This document shows, one piece after another, positions 9,882 through 20,224 of a stretch of DNA of 64,000 nucleotides. Position 1 is the first letter of the stretch, and each line of letters starts with the position of its first letter. The notes beneath the pieces are model-generated. The model saw only the letters and a list, made by a program, of their open reading frames with translations. It made no database searches and was not told the origin of the DNA. The stretch is from Gyromitra esculenta (lineage: Eukaryota; Ascomycota; Pezizomycetes; Pezizales; Discinaceae), in contig JBCAML010000006.1 in assembly GCA_038503075.1 (NCBI GenBank), positions 744,001 through 808,000 of the forward strand, in the 5' to 3' direction. The position numbers were made by a program, and so were the translations under genes.

Positions 9882-11148
9882 CCAGTTGACTGCTGCTTGG
9901 CCCTCTAGGAGGTTACCAGTGTAGCGGATCTTAATTGCTTCTTGCTGGAAACTGGATGCCTCAATGATGAAGACATTTTCGCATTGGCGGAGGAATCGGT
10001 CCACATCGCTGGCTTCACCCTTAAACTTGCTGGGCTGAGGTGCTTTCGGTTCTCTGCCACTGTTGGTGGAGGGTGATGTGGTTCCGCCGGACATCATTGC
10101 TTCGATAAGTCCAAGCATTCTGTCCTCCTGCTCCTGTCCTTTCTTGCGAAAATACTTCCTCCACTTCCTTTTATCTCCTTCTCCTCCTACTGAGCTTCCA
10201 CTGCTACTATCGTCTCCCGGGTCTCCTCCTCTTCCTTTTCCAGTCAATCCTCCTCCTCCACTACCACCACCTATTCCTCCTTCCCCTCCTCCATCTCCTC
10301 TGGTTTTTTCCTCCTTCCCAACCGTTCCGCTTCCACTAGCCTCGCCACTGTTTCCTGGTGGGGGATTAGCCCATGGGGGTCCTGGTAGTGGGGGTCCTGG
10401 CGGAAGTGGGCCTCGTCCAAATGCTGTTAGATCTTCGCCAAATCTGGGAGGCGGCAGCGATGGGGGAAGTGGGGTTGAATTCCTTGGAGGAGCGACGGCA
10501 GTATCTCTTGGATTTGCTGGCGTCCTTGGTTCTTGGGGGGGAGGTGGAGCTTGAATATTTATAGGAAATTCCTCCGGGGAGAAAGTGTTAGCTCTCTCTC
10601 TCCGCTTTCCTTTCTTCTTCTTTGGTGGTGGCGGGGATGGTTGAATGTGTAGCTGACCGTTATCAATTGCTTCCTGGATCTGGAGCAAGAAGTTAGGAGG
10701 GAAAGAGACTGCTTCTGGGATGTCTAGGTCCATTGGATCGTCAAGAACTTGAGTCTTCTCTGTCAAAAGTTGTTGGATGATCCTCTGGCAGCCTAGTATT
10801 TCTTCGTTCAGGTATCTCATCGCTTCTCCCAAGACAAACTGTTCCACTTCCTTGCCGTTCCACAAGAATGCTGATAATAGAGGATGAATGTTTGACGTTT
10901 ATGTCAACATATTCCTTTAGCGCATCTTGGACTGTATTAAAGAATTCTAGAACGGTAACTGTGGTACTGTCTGTCCATGGTGGCTTGATTTCGGGGATGA
11001 ACTTCTGAATGGTAGAGTGTGGGTTTTTGATTAGCTGCAAGAGATCATCTTGCCCAACTGCAAGCTCCTTGGGTTCCCAGGTAATGGCGAGGATCTCAGG
11101 GGGTGCTGCAATGGCGGATATAGATGATGTTCTGTCTTTTGGAGGCAA
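9882..11148 (-). pseudogene. gag: Gag of the LTR-C gypsy element (frameshifted, 3' truncated)
   Basis: Minus-strand start MPPKDRTSSISAIAAPPE at 11148. After INVKHSSSIISIL (about 10868) the frame must shift by one base to WNGKEVEQFVLGEAMRYL. A Pro-rich stretch, a Gly/Ser-rich stretch and a basic KRKWRKYFRKK segment follow, then KAPQPSKFKGEASDVDRFLRQCENVF, which is the start of a retrotrans_gag capsid domain. The ORF is cut at about 9882 by the poly-A tail of LINE copy 2. The LTR-C copy at 11395-12130, in the same orientation 247 bp upstream, is its 5' LTR. It differs from the LTR-A gag at 54193. Confidence 0.75.
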
Positions 11149-11380
11149 TGTAGGGTGTATAGGGAATATAGGCGCGCTCTGGAACCGATGGGGCTGGTCT
11201 GCAGTTCTGTAGAAGGTAGGACTCGTCTAACCAGTCTGGGATAATCTCTTCTGAGAGGGATGACCGGTGCGATTTTCTGGCAATACTACAGCAGGTAAGG
11301 GATAGAAGTTCCCAAACCCAGGACCCAGGCATGTGACGGGAGGCAGCGTTTTTTTGGAAGGAGTCTCAAGGTGATTGAAG

Positions 11381-11392
11381 CCTTAAGATTAT
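11381..11392 (-). promoter_or_regulatory. Candidate self-priming primer binding site of the LTR-C element
   Basis: On the minus strand the LTR ends CCGTTACA, then GT, then ATAATCTTAAGG. This is the exact 12-nt reverse complement of CCTTAAGATTAT inside the same LTR (11508-11519), downstream of its CTATAAAG box. No tRNA-like TGG start is present. Confidence 0.6.
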
Positions 11393-11394
11393 AC

Positions 11395-12130
11395 TGTAAC
11401 GGGGGTAGTCCTACTGCTCTGTAGTGGGAATAGGTATAGGAATACAGCCGTTGCAAATACTAGAAATCAGGTTGAGATGTTAAGAGTATTTTCGTGCAAA
11501 GTACTCAATAATCTTAAGGGCTCTACTCGGTAGTATTCTGTCTGATGAGACTGGGAAAAAGAGCAACAGGTGGCGGGGCCATGGACTATCTTTATAGTCC
11601 TGCTGACTCGCCGTCCTCTTTCTGTTCTACTCTGGTGGGGGCCCGTTGAGACCCTGAGAACATGCCAAGCTATTGCGAACGGGGCACCTCAGGATTCAGC
11701 TAATAATCACTTCGGCGCTCTCCGGCACTCCTCGGTTGTTCTGTCCAGTTAGACCTTCTTGATCCGCCAGCTGCATGTCATGCCTATGCTGAATGCAGGA
11801 ATCAGCGCTGATCAGTCTACTGTTGCATGTGAGGTGTCCTGCACTTAATAGCTTCCCTATTGCCACACCAATGGCTCTGGGCCGCTGGTTCATGCACAGA
11901 TGGGTTGGGAACGCCACCACAGGAGCTTCCTGTGTTTGGTATCACCGGAGATATATCATTGACTCGTCAGCTAATGTTATTCTTGTTGGTTTCACTCCAT
12001 CGGAACAGCAGGGTAGCAGGTATCCTCTAACATGTGATAGCTACACCACTCATGTTGGTCCTTACTACCTCTCTGCTTGCCCGGTACTATTATGCTTCAC
12101 TGCAGGTAACGGTATTGCAGATCCGTTACA
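11395..12130 (-). mobile_element. LTR-C, 5' LTR of gypsy gag and outer end of left inverted-repeat arm
   Basis: 736 bp, ends TGTAACGG/CCGTTACA (perfect 8-bp inverted ends). A CTATAAAG box fixes the orientation as minus. Flanks (TATAC and GCTGG) are not a target duplication. Its outer end at 11395 is exactly where similarity to the other arm (38019) stops. Confidence 0.85.
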
Positions 12131-12439
12131 GCTGGGTATTGGTTGTGGTATGGAAAAGCGGGGTATTTAAGCGGTGGGTTTTGTTCGTCTTTTGTCTTCT
12201 TCTTCTTCTTTCCTTAAGCAACGTTCTCGTTTACTTCTGTAGTTAATACTTTAAAACCCAATCTCGATTCAATCTCAGAATCATCATTGTCGTCGTTGCT
12301 GCACTTTATCTCGCCTTGAGATAAGCCCATTCCTAGAAACTGTAGAAACATTGTACCCTCAACCGATTCCTTCCTCGCCTAAGTAGCACTGCTCACCTTT
12401 GGGGATACTAAAGGGCTTAGAGAGACAGGGACCGTAAGA
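12131..12439 (+). mobile_element. LTR-A fragment (lacks first ~100 bp)
   Basis: Abuts LTR-C at 12130 and ends ACCGTAAGA at 12439. Promoter GGGGTATTTAAGCGG and AAGCAACGTTCTCG are present. The terminal hairpin is a variant (CCTTTGG..CTAAAGG). Confidence 0.85.
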
Positions 12440-12443
12440 CCAA

Positions 12444-12660
12444 TGGAATAAACTCCGCGTGATCTTTGACCGACGCACCGACCGCTATTCTAATGTGTAG
12501 TGCACGGCTAAGCATATACATCGACAAAGTCCACCTTGTGCGAACATCCTAAACCACGCGTACACCGGGGTTCTTGGGCGTTGGGTCTGGCTGACATCTC
12601 ATGAACTCTTCGAGGCGTTTTGGACTTGCGTTGATTTCAATTGCAAGATTTGGAACCTAA
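12444..12660 (-). pseudogene. hAT transposase fragment (DVRTRW region), left arm
   Basis: The minus strand reads PNLAIEINASPKRLEEFMRCQ then VRVV*DVRTRW, matching the conserved QDVRTRWNST block of hAT transposases; the stop is CAG to TAG. It is preceded by an intron-like TTGAATTAG acceptor. Its right-arm twin is at 36758-36974. Other pieces of the same gene lie at 15816-16163 and probably 18492-18893, separated by pogo, LTR-A and LINE insertions. Confidence 0.6.
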
Positions 12661-13193
12661 TTCAACCATTAGTAAAATCATTACAATCGATATCGTTACA
12701 TTAAGGAATAACGAAACTTACCTGGAAGTCGGTCACGGTGGGGAAGTCGGCCACAGTTGGGAATAAGTGAGAAATGAGAAATTCCCCCACCAAGCAACAA
12801 GGAGAATGAAATAGTATGCAAGAGCTATGTAGAATAAGAATATGAGGTAGAGCTTTTAGAGTGTGATGGCGAAAAAAAACAGAAAAAAAGGGTTGTTCCT
12901 GTGCAGTCCTCTGTCCTCCCCTTATTTGGTTCCTGAAAGCAAAAATGTGAAAATGCAAAACCAACAGCAAAACCTCTCTGGAGAGGCCAACCTGTAGTAT
13001 ACAGGGAGAATTGCAAGCAAACTCTCGGCTGGATCCAAAAAGTTTGTGTAGTGATCACCTGCTGTCGCTGTCAAGGGTTTCCAAAGTATTCAGGTTCACG
13101 TCCTTCAATAGCTGAACATTGCGCATGTGTCGTTTCGCGACAGGAGAATCTTCTTCAGCTTTACGCGACCGCTTTTTTCCTATTGATATGTAG

Positions 13194-15245
13194 TTAGTGA
13201 CTGATAAAGTTATTATTTAATGGTGGAATATGCTTGCCACTAGGATTGCGAGAGAATTTAGGTTTAGAATGTGCTTTAGCTTTCCTTCGGGCTGCCTCTG
13301 CCTTTTTTTTCTCCTGCTCCAAATGTAGTTTGCGCAACCTATCCAGATCGCTCCTGGAAATAACCATCGCTTTTCTGATCTGCCTTCTATCGACCTTGCT
13401 TTTCTTTTGCGCTGTGGTAAGTTGTCGCATGGTTTCTTGGGCAATCGCTCTGTTCGCAAATGCAGTACCTGCTGCGGTTGCCAATAGACAAAACAACTGT
13501 TTAACTTCTTCCAAATTGTCAGACCTGTCAACCAAAGTTTTCATGTGCTGAATATCTTTGGTATTTGTAGGAGGTATTTGGGTGGTGGAAGTGGTGGTGG
13601 AAATTGGTGTTTGGGATATTGAAGTGGTTGAAAAATGTTGAAGGATTTGAAGAACTTGGTTGCGCATAAAAGGAGAGATACTGGTAGAAGCAAAAGTAGA
13701 TTGAATGTTTTTCTTGGTGAACGTAAATTTGCGTGCTCTCATTAAAAGAGGGAAAAAGTCGCCTTTATTCATTCATACATAAGGGAGTGTTCTTGTCCAA
13801 AGATCTAGTAGGCTGCTGTAATACTGTTTGAGCGGAGAAAACAGCGCAACATCCAGGGGCAGTAGGAGATGAGTTGAGTGAGACTGAAGACAAAGCAAGT
13901 GTATTTTGTTCGATAGACAATACTCAATAAACTCAACCGTTAGATGAGATGAGTGTCCATCAAGTATCAACAATCAATGTTCTGAATTGGTAGTGGAAAG
14001 AGTCTCCTGGGTGAGTTGATCAAAATGCGTAGTGAGCCACAAAAAACCGTGCTTGTCGTTACTCCAACCAGAATCTGAGAGACCAAAAGTTGCTTCCTCT
14101 CTTTCCTCATAGTCGTGTTGTCCCATAGTGTGTGCTCTCCCTTTGTAGATAACATATGCTGGCAAAACTTTTCCCCGTGCTGATACAATTTCCAACACTG
14201 AAACCCACTCTCGATTTCCAAGTTAACATATACGAGAATTTCTCCGTTTGCGCCGAACAAATACTTTTGACTGTTCTGCTTGCCCAAAGTAAACCCTTTT
14301 TCATCTGCATTGTATGTATTGTCCGGCAGTATTTTGAATCGACTTTTAACCTCTGACAATCGATTAAAATATTGGTTTATAGTTGTAGGATTACCAGCAG
14401 CTGCGCACTCATTGTCAACCCTTGCAGAAAATCGGAAGGCTATATCAGGATGTCTGTCTCGGAAGCATGAGACCCAGTGGTCTGCTATTCGGATTTCTGA
14501 GGGTGGTTGATCAGGTGTAGTACATTGCCGAATAATAGATGTCGCCATTTCATACAAATGTGAGAGCCTTGGTGGAATTCCAATCTCATCTAACAGCCCA
14601 ATCCATGCTTCCATAGCCATTTCTTCCTCTTCCGTTAAATGCTGCTGATGTGTATGAGCTTGTCTTCTTGCTTTCATTTTTTTACTGTATCTATCGGTAA
14701 GGGTAGACCTGGGGACACCATATCTTTGGGCTGCACTGCAGATTGATAGTTTTGGGTCGGCTTTTAGTGCATTTATAACATGGAATATTTTCATGGATGG
14801 TTGTTTCATTGTAAGGCCAGCTGCATGGATGTTTGGATAGTTCATTTCTTTGTTGTTTGTTATGTTTCTTTTGGTTTCTTTTACAATGAGTTATACGTTT
14901 GTCATTGGAAGAATGGAATATGGGTATATAAGTGAAGGGTTTTCTCCTCTTGTTGCACTTTTTCTTCTCCTTTCTTTGAGCCACGTCTTCTATAGTTACT
15001 CTTGTATTTCACAATACAAACCTTGGTTACACCTCATAATCCTTCGCTGCCGCTGTCTTCGGATTCTCATTATCCGAAGAATTCTTAGAGTTTGTGGAAT
15101 CTTCGCGTACAGTCTGGCTGTTGGTTTCTCGTCCAAGTAGTACTGCTTATCTCGGGGGATACCCGAGAGCAAGACGAAAACCTCACCCCTTGAGAAATAT
15201 CCGTTCTTCTTTCTCCAAATCCCACCTGACCCTAACTTTTGGCAT
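13194..15245 (-). pseudogene. Pogo/Fot1-type transposase (pogo-1), left arm, interrupted
   Basis: The original start is MPKVRVRWDLEKEER at 15245, cut by LTR-B (14789-15195) and continuing IFHVINALKADPKLS. Helix-turn-helix CSAAQRYGVPRSTLTDRY, then a CENP-B-type DNA-binding region, then the DDE_1 catalytic core: first Asp in NADEKGF, second in LILDGHSSHL, third in LPLDVALFSPLKQYY. Frame changes near 14190 and 14050 and a stop at the end of TRTLPYV separate the core from a basic C-terminal part (13772-13194) that begins MNKGDFFPLLMRARK and contains NIQSTFASTSISPFMRNQVL. Pogo transposases cut and paste at TA; this copy cannot be active. The right-arm twin (34171-36221) differs by a single base in an A/T run near 14035. 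Confidence 0.75.
14789..15195 (+). mobile_element. Solo LTR-B in pogo-1 transposase, left arm
   Basis: 407 bp, TTTCATGG..CTTGAGA, target duplication AATAT (14784-14788, 15196-15200). TATATAAG promoter. Its R-U5 part differs at many positions from the right-arm twin (34221-34627) although the flanks are almost identical. Confidence 0.88.
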
Positions 15246-15405
15246 TTTGTTTGAAGTGTGTAGCGTGATGTGTCATACAAGGGATTCAGCTCGTGCTTTG
15301 CAGGTGGCCAACTTCCCTATGACGACCGACTTCCAGGCAAGTTTCATTCGATATTTTTATTGTACTGCTAGAGCTGAAGGAGGTTTACAGAGCATCGTCT
15401 AATTA

Positions 15406-15814
15406 TCTCACGGTCGAGTCCCTCGTTAAGCCCTTCAGTATCCCTGAAGGTGAGCAGTGCTACTTAAACGAGGTAACAACACACTCAAGGAGTGCAGTGT
15501 TTCTACAAGTTCTACGAAAGGTATATCTCAAGGCGAGATAGTGGAGACGAAGTAACCAGCAACAGCGAGGGTTCTGAGGTAGAACCGAGATTGTATTCTA
15601 ACAGATACAGCAGAAGGTAACGAGAACGTTGCTTAAAGAGAGAAGAAGAAAAGAACAAAGAACGAGCAAAATCCATCATTTAAATACCCCGCTTTTCCAG
15701 CCAAACCCGATAACCAATAACAACCGAAACACAATAACATTATACAATAACCCGAAATCCATGACAACCAGCAAACTGAAACCTAACCCTATACTCAATC
15801 CTTAATCCGTGAAA
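15406..15814 (-). mobile_element. Solo LTR-A, left arm
   Basis: 409 bp with perfect target duplication AATTA (15401-15405, 15815-15819). Twin of 33602-34010. Confidence 0.9.
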
Positions 15815-15815
15815 A

Positions 15816-16163
15816 ATTAGAATGAAGTGCAAACCTTTGCGAGTGTTTTCGGGAATCCATATGACTTTTCCTCTACTTTTCGAACTCTAGAAGGAGGATC
15901 ATTCCAGGTTTTAACGATATCATCATGCTCTGAGATAATCTTAAGCTCTTTCATGAAATCCTAGACCACAAGATTGATTACATGTGCTAGACAAGGAACG
16001 TGAAGGGTTTTTTGATCCCAATCTAAGAAACTAAGTGATTTCTCGATAGCCTTGGTTAGTGTTCCATTGTTGCTAGCGTTGTGATGGGGCATGAGGTTGT
16101 GAGTGTAGTTGGAAGGCAGTGTCATGTGATATGTCAAGGGGTAAGGTTTAGAGTTTTGTCGCA
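15816..16163 (-). pseudogene. hAT transposase fragment (middle part), left arm
   Basis: The minus strand reads NASNNGTLTKAIEKSL, then LHVPCLAHVINLVV*DFMKELK, a hAT block (DNA.NN and C.aH.lnL). The stop is CAG to TAG. Ends LAKV before an intron-like GTTTGC donor. Twin at 33253-33601. Confidence 0.6.
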
Positions 16164-16299
16164 GTGGAGGTTTTCTTTATTAGCTCCCAGCAAGCGCGCA
16201 CTTTTGTACAAGATCCATTATCCATTCTTTACTTCTCACTCTACCTATTGAATATACTACTATTGGTTCTACTCTTTGGCATACTATTTGGGGGCTCTC

Positions 16300-18312
16300 A
16301 TCCTCCGTCCCCGCTACAACCTCTTCGATTGAAAGTTCACCACCACCTTTTGCGTTGCAAAGGCGTTACACACAGCCAACAGTCTTTAGCACTTCAGCTT
16401 CATTCCATTACCCCTCTTTTACAAACGATTTGGATCATCGTTTACAGAACAACCCACGGTAGCAATGCCTCCCAAAGGTAAAGGCAACATGTTCACACCC
16501 ATATTCCCCCATCATCAAGTTGGGGGAACTCCAAACCCATTCGTTGCCTCCTCCTCTTCATCTGCGGCGGAACCAAGAACCCCCTCACCATTGAAAAGAC
16601 AGAGAGCTGACACCTCTCCTCCATCCCCTCCTGTTTTTGGAAAGCCAACCCACTGGGCTGGCCTCTGGAATAAACCAGGGGAGGCCATTACCACTCACCT
16701 AGGCAGTGAGCCAGCTTTTGGGTTTGATGTTTGCAACGCTCTAGCCAGAGCTGACAAGTTCAACCTCCTCCACTTTCAAAAACTCCTTGACATGATACAG
16801 CTTCTACAAGGCGAAATCACCATCCTCAAGGAAGCAGCAAGCAAACCAGCTCCCGCACCTCTCTCAGACATGTTTCCAGAGTCCCCAACTCTGAGAAAAC
16901 TAGAGCGTGACCACCTGCTGCTAACAGTAGGGAAGGCAGCGCCTCCAGAACCACCCGCACCTAGTGCCCCTCTTCCTCCTGCTCCTGCTGCTGCTATCCC
17001 AGCACCTCCTCCTGCCCCAAAGCCCCTGCAATGGGCTCAGGGGGCGGCCAGCAAACCCAAGAGAAAACCCCAGCCAGCGAAGACCAAACAGGCTGCCACT
17101 GCACCTGCCCCTAAGACTCATGTCTCCCCTCTCACCATCACTCCCGCCATGCGCGCACGCCGTTTGATTGTCAAACACGATGGCACTTCCCTTACTCAAG
17201 GGACACCCACGGAACTCAGAGACAAGCTGAACTATGCTATCGGTTCCATCACCATCCAGTCTGTGGCAATAGACACACATTCCCAGAATGTGTCATTGAC
17301 GGTCATGAACAACATGTTTGCCAACACCCATTACAGGAAAGTTGGCCAATTTCTCCACATCATCCCTGGAGCTCGCTCCCTACACCTTGACAAACCATTG
17401 CACCAACTTGTTGTACATGGTATTCCTACTTCCATGGAGCCTGTTGCTATTCAGCAAGAGCTCTGCAACTTCAATCCTGGCCTCACCATGGACACACCCC
17501 CAAGATGGCTCACCCTACCAGAAAAACAAAGAGGGAAAACAGTTTCCTCTATTGTCATCACACTCTCTGGCCCCAAAGCTAATGAGATCGCTAATCGAAC
17601 TCGCTTATCTGCCTTCTCCACCACCGTCAGAGCTGAACGCAAACTCTGTTTTGGTCCCTCCACCCAGTGTTCCCAATGTCACAAATTTGGACACCACACA
17701 AACAAATGTCCTAACCAACCATGCTGTCAGTGGTGTGTTGGACTTCATCCCACTGCAGCTCATACCTGCCCCACCCTCACTTGCTCAATTAAAGGCCGCC
17801 CCTGCTCTCACACTCTTGTTAAGTGTGTCAACTGTGACGGACCCCATGAGTCACACCTGAACAGCTGCCCATCACGCCCTTCAAAGGCCTCACCGCCCTC
17901 TCCAACAGATGACCAGATGGACCTTTAGGTCACTTTGCCTATACTTTTTCAACCCCAACTAACTTTGATTGGAAACTTTTCCTGGCTACTCTCTGCTTCC
18001 TTTGTGGCTTTACTATGGACTTTCTTCTATGGTTTCTCATAGTTTTTTTGGCCATTGTTTGCAAGTCTCTTTACTCTCATAGGCATACACTGTCAACTTT
18101 CCCTGCACCTTTAAGTCGTTTTATCGCAGGAACATTGTCTTGTTCTTTTGGAAGTACTTGGTTCGTTTCTCTTTTGTGTTCTCTTTTGTTACCCAGGCGG
18201 ATAAGGGTGTTTACCTGATGGGGATAGGTTTTTTGACTTCATAACCTTTGTGTTGCATAAGCGGTTTTGTACCTAGAAACAATAATCAAATAATTTAAAC
18301 ATAAAAAAAAAA
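16300..18312 (+). mobile_element. ORF1-only LINE, copy 3 (full length)
   Basis: Starts ATCCTCCGTCCCCGC and ends in A's at 18312. A 17-bp target duplication (one mismatch) ACTATTTG.GGGCTCTC flanks it at 16283-16299 and 18313-18329. Length 2013 bp: leader 165 bp, one ORF, 3' untranslated part about 375 bp. No second ORF. Confidence 0.9.
16465..17928 (+). CDS. LINE ORF1 (gag-like RNA-binding protein), copy 3, intact
   Basis: 487 codons from ATG 16465 (MPPKGKGNMFTPIFPHH) to TAG before 17929. Residues 1-60 are low complexity; about 85-130 is a leucine-rich likely coiled coil (ALARADKFNLLHFQKLL); 150-220 is Pro/Ala/Lys-rich; 230-380 is a folded core with SVAIDTHSQNVSLTVMNN and PRWLTLPEKQRGK; the C-terminus holds three zinc knuckles CSQCHKFGHHTNKC, CQWCVGLHPTAAHTC and CVNCDGPHESHLNSC. 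The arrangement is that of ORF1 in Tad/jockey-type LINEs, which coats element RNA. No RT ORF follows within the element. The ORF is undamaged, suggesting recent activity with an RT supplied in trans. Confidence 0.85.
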   Translation: MPPKGKGNMFTPIFPHHQVGGTPNPFVASSSSSAAEPRTPSPLKRQRADTSPPSPPVFGKPTHWAGLWNKPGEAITTHLGSEPAFGFDVCNALARADKFNLLHFQKLLDMIQLLQGEITILKEAASKPAPAPLSDMFPESPTLRKLERDHLLLTVGKAAPPEPPAPSAPLPPAPAAAIPAPPPAPKPLQWAQGAASKPKRKPQPAKTKQAATAPAPKTHVSPLTITPAMRARRLIVKHDGTSLTQGTPTELRDKLNYAIGSITIQSVAIDTHSQNVSLTVMNNMFANTHYRKVGQFLHIIPGARSLHLDKPLHQLVVHGIPTSMEPVAIQQELCNFNPGLTMDTPPRWLTLPEKQRGKTVSSIVITLSGPKANEIANRTRLSAFSTTVRAERKLCFGPSTQCSQCHKFGHHTNKCPNQPCCQWCVGLHPTAAHTCPTLTCSIKGRPCSHTLVKCVNCDGPHESHLNSCPSRPSKASPPSPTDDQMDL

Positions 18313-18329
18313 ACTATTTGAGGGCTCTC

Positions 18330-18490
18330 GCCCCCATCTCTCTAACCATTCTTCCTGCTACAGGCGCTGCTTGCTTGCTCTACATGCTTTATGCCCATGG
18401 GGAAGACATATGCCCATGGAAGCCTGCAGCAGTGCTCCTCCTACAAAGAAGGGAAACAATGTCAGATCTAGAGGTTACTGCTAGGACGTA
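18330..18490. other. Short unassigned stretch between LINE copy 3 and hAT fragment
   Basis: No ORF longer than a few dozen codons and no repeat recognised. It interrupts the hAT reading frame, so it is probably part of another insertion. Confidence 0.3.
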
Positions 18491-18491
18491 C

Positions 18492-18893
18492 CTACTGTCC
18501 GTCCACAGTGTTGTCCGTATTTATCCTGAACAAACACTCTGTGATTCCCATCTTTTCCAAGATCTTAATGACTATTTGTGCCAAATTATCTCCTGTATGA
18601 GCTCCAGATATATGTTTGAATTCAATCAAAATTTCACGTAATCCTCGGTTCTGTGTTATGTAATAGGCAAAAATAGACTGGAATGCTTGTTTGTTCGGGC
18701 TGGACCATGCGTCAAGTGCCAGGGATACTTTTTGCTCGCCCACAAGTTTCTCCTTCATCATGATACGGATGTCCGCACTATGGATTTTTAAATGTTCCCT
18801 TATCGTGGTTGCTGAAGGAATATCAAGTCCCTCAGGTTTAGGCATACGGAGGAGACGTCGTAACTGCAAATTGTCCACAGACCTGAAACTCAT
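18492..18893 (-). pseudogene. hAT transposase N-terminal/catalytic fragment, left arm only
   Basis: Minus-strand ORF MSFRSVDNLQLRRLLRM..PSATTIREHL, then KVSLALDAWSSPNKQAFQ (hAT LalDaWtS block with the first catalytic Asp), HISGAHTGDNLAQ and INTDNTVDGQ (second DN block). It is 133 codons, truncated at both ends: upstream by LTR-E and LTR-C, downstream by other insertions. It lies in the part of the left arm that is deleted from the right arm. Confidence 0.65.
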
Positions 18894-18901
18894 ATTGAGA
18901 G

Positions 18902-18945
18902 TGTAACCGTACTACCATTAGTTACATGTCATGAGCAGTATTATC
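18902..18945 (-). mobile_element. End fragment of another LTR (LTR-E)
   Basis: 44 bp that on the minus strand read GATAATACTGCTCATGACATG..GGTTACA. It closely matches 24989-25041, which ends CCGTTACA in the same way. Confidence 0.45.
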
Positions 18946-20224
18946 TGTAACGGGAGTAGTCCTGCTGCTCTGTAGTGGCAATAGGTATAGGAATACGGCC
19001 GTTGAAAATACTTGAAATCAGGTTGAGATGTTAAGAGTATTTTTGTGCAAAGTACTCAATAATCTTAAGGGCTTTTCTCGGTAGTATTCTGTCTGATGAG
19101 GCTGGGAAGAAGAGCAACAGGTGGCGGGGTCATGCACTATCTTTATAGTGCTGCTGACTCGCCGTCCTAGTTCTGTTCTACTCTGCTGGGGGCCCGTCAA
19201 GACTCTGAGAACATGCCAAGCTATTGTGGGTGGGGCCCCTCAGGATTCAGCTAATAATCACTTCGGCGCTCTCCGGCACTCCTCGGTTGTTCTCTCCAGT
19301 TAGACCTTCTAGATCCGCCAGCTGCATGCCATGCCTACGCTGGATGCAGGAATCGGCGCTGATCAGTCTACTGTTGCATGTGAGGTGTCCTGCACTTAAT
19401 AGCTTCCCTATTGCCGCACCTAAGGCTCTAGGCCGCTGGTACATGCACAGATGGATTGGAAACCATCAGCAAAGTATATTGGTCCCAGGGACATTAAGCA
19501 ATGTCCCTGGGACCCCGGTTGTCCCATGGGAAGCCCTGACTTCTGGGGAGTCCCTGGGCCTATGGGCATGGCCCCAGGAGCGTCCCAGGACCGAAGAACC
19601 AAGTCCCAGGAGGGTCTTGGTGGACCATGAACCCTAACCCTACCAACCGATAGTTACCAGGCCTATTCTGTTTGTTATGAAAACACGTTGTTTTCAGCAC
19701 TTCTCAAACAGCAACATCAACGCCCTACAGCAGCAAGAGCAACTTCCCCCTACCAGCAGCAGGGGCAGCAGCTTCCTCCGCCCCCGCCAGCAGCAGGAGC
19801 CTCCTGCGCCTCCGCCAGCAGCAGCTTCCTTCGTTTAGCAGTTCCAGAGCTCTCCCTGGAACTAAAGCATGTGCTCCCGGGAGTCCCACAGGACACCCAG
19901 GGACCCATACCAATGAACCTCAGGATCGGGTGGTGGTCAAATCGTGTGCTGCAGTCCCTGATACTCCCAGATATTGCCAGGGACGCTGTTTGACTTTTCC
20001 TGATGACGCCACCACAGGAGCTTCCTGTGTTTGGTATCACTGGAGATATATCATTGACTAGTCAGCGAATGCTATTCTCGCTGGTTCCACTCCATTGGAA
20101 CAGCAGGTTAGCAGGTATCTTCTAGCATGTGGTAGCTACACCACTCATGCTGATCCCTACTACCTCTCTGCTTGCCCGGTACTATTATGCTTCACTGCAG
20201 GTAACGGTATTGTAGATCCGTTAC
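18946..20224 (-). mobile_element. LTR-C with MITE-like insertion; inner end of left inverted-repeat arm
   Basis: TGTAACGGGAGTAGTCC at 18946 and CCGTTACA ending 20224; the 736-bp LTR is split by a 542-bp insertion (19464-20005). It has the same orientation as the outer LTR-C of this arm. Similarity to the right arm ends exactly at 20224. Confidence 0.8.
19464..20005. mobile_element. MITE-like insertion in LTR-C
   Basis: Ends CATCAGCAAAGT and inverted CATCAGGAAAAGT (imperfect terminal inverted repeats), with a possible 2-bp duplication AC (19462-19463, 20006-20007). It contains a perfect 14-bp stem (19481-19494 / 19501-19514, loop TAAGCA) and many CCCAGGGAC-type repeats in both orientations. 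No transposase. A fragment recurs at 31378-31495. Confidence 0.5.

Larger units (their letters stand above)
12708..15350 (-). mobile_element. Pogo/Fot1-type DNA transposon (pogo-1), left arm
   Basis: Inverted ends GAAACTTACCTGGAAGTCGG..GGGAAGTCGGCCAC (near 12711) and the matching inverted sequence near 15303-15350. It encodes a DDE_1 transposase on the minus strand and carries LTR-B. It is the twin of 34066-36708. Exact ends are uncertain by a few bases. Confidence 0.7.

Noticed and set aside
10063..10554. Pro-rich plus-strand ORF of 163 codons
   Set aside because: Antisense of the Gly-rich part of the LTR-C gag.
19620..19650. Telomere-like CCCTAACCCTACC
   Set aside because: Only two units, inside a MITE-like insertion; no array.
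11395..20224. Left arm as one giant LTR-C retrotransposon carrying cargo
   Set aside because: LTR-C copies flank it in direct orientation, but there is no polypurine tract before the second LTR, no flanking target duplication, and the priming site and gag lie outside the arm.
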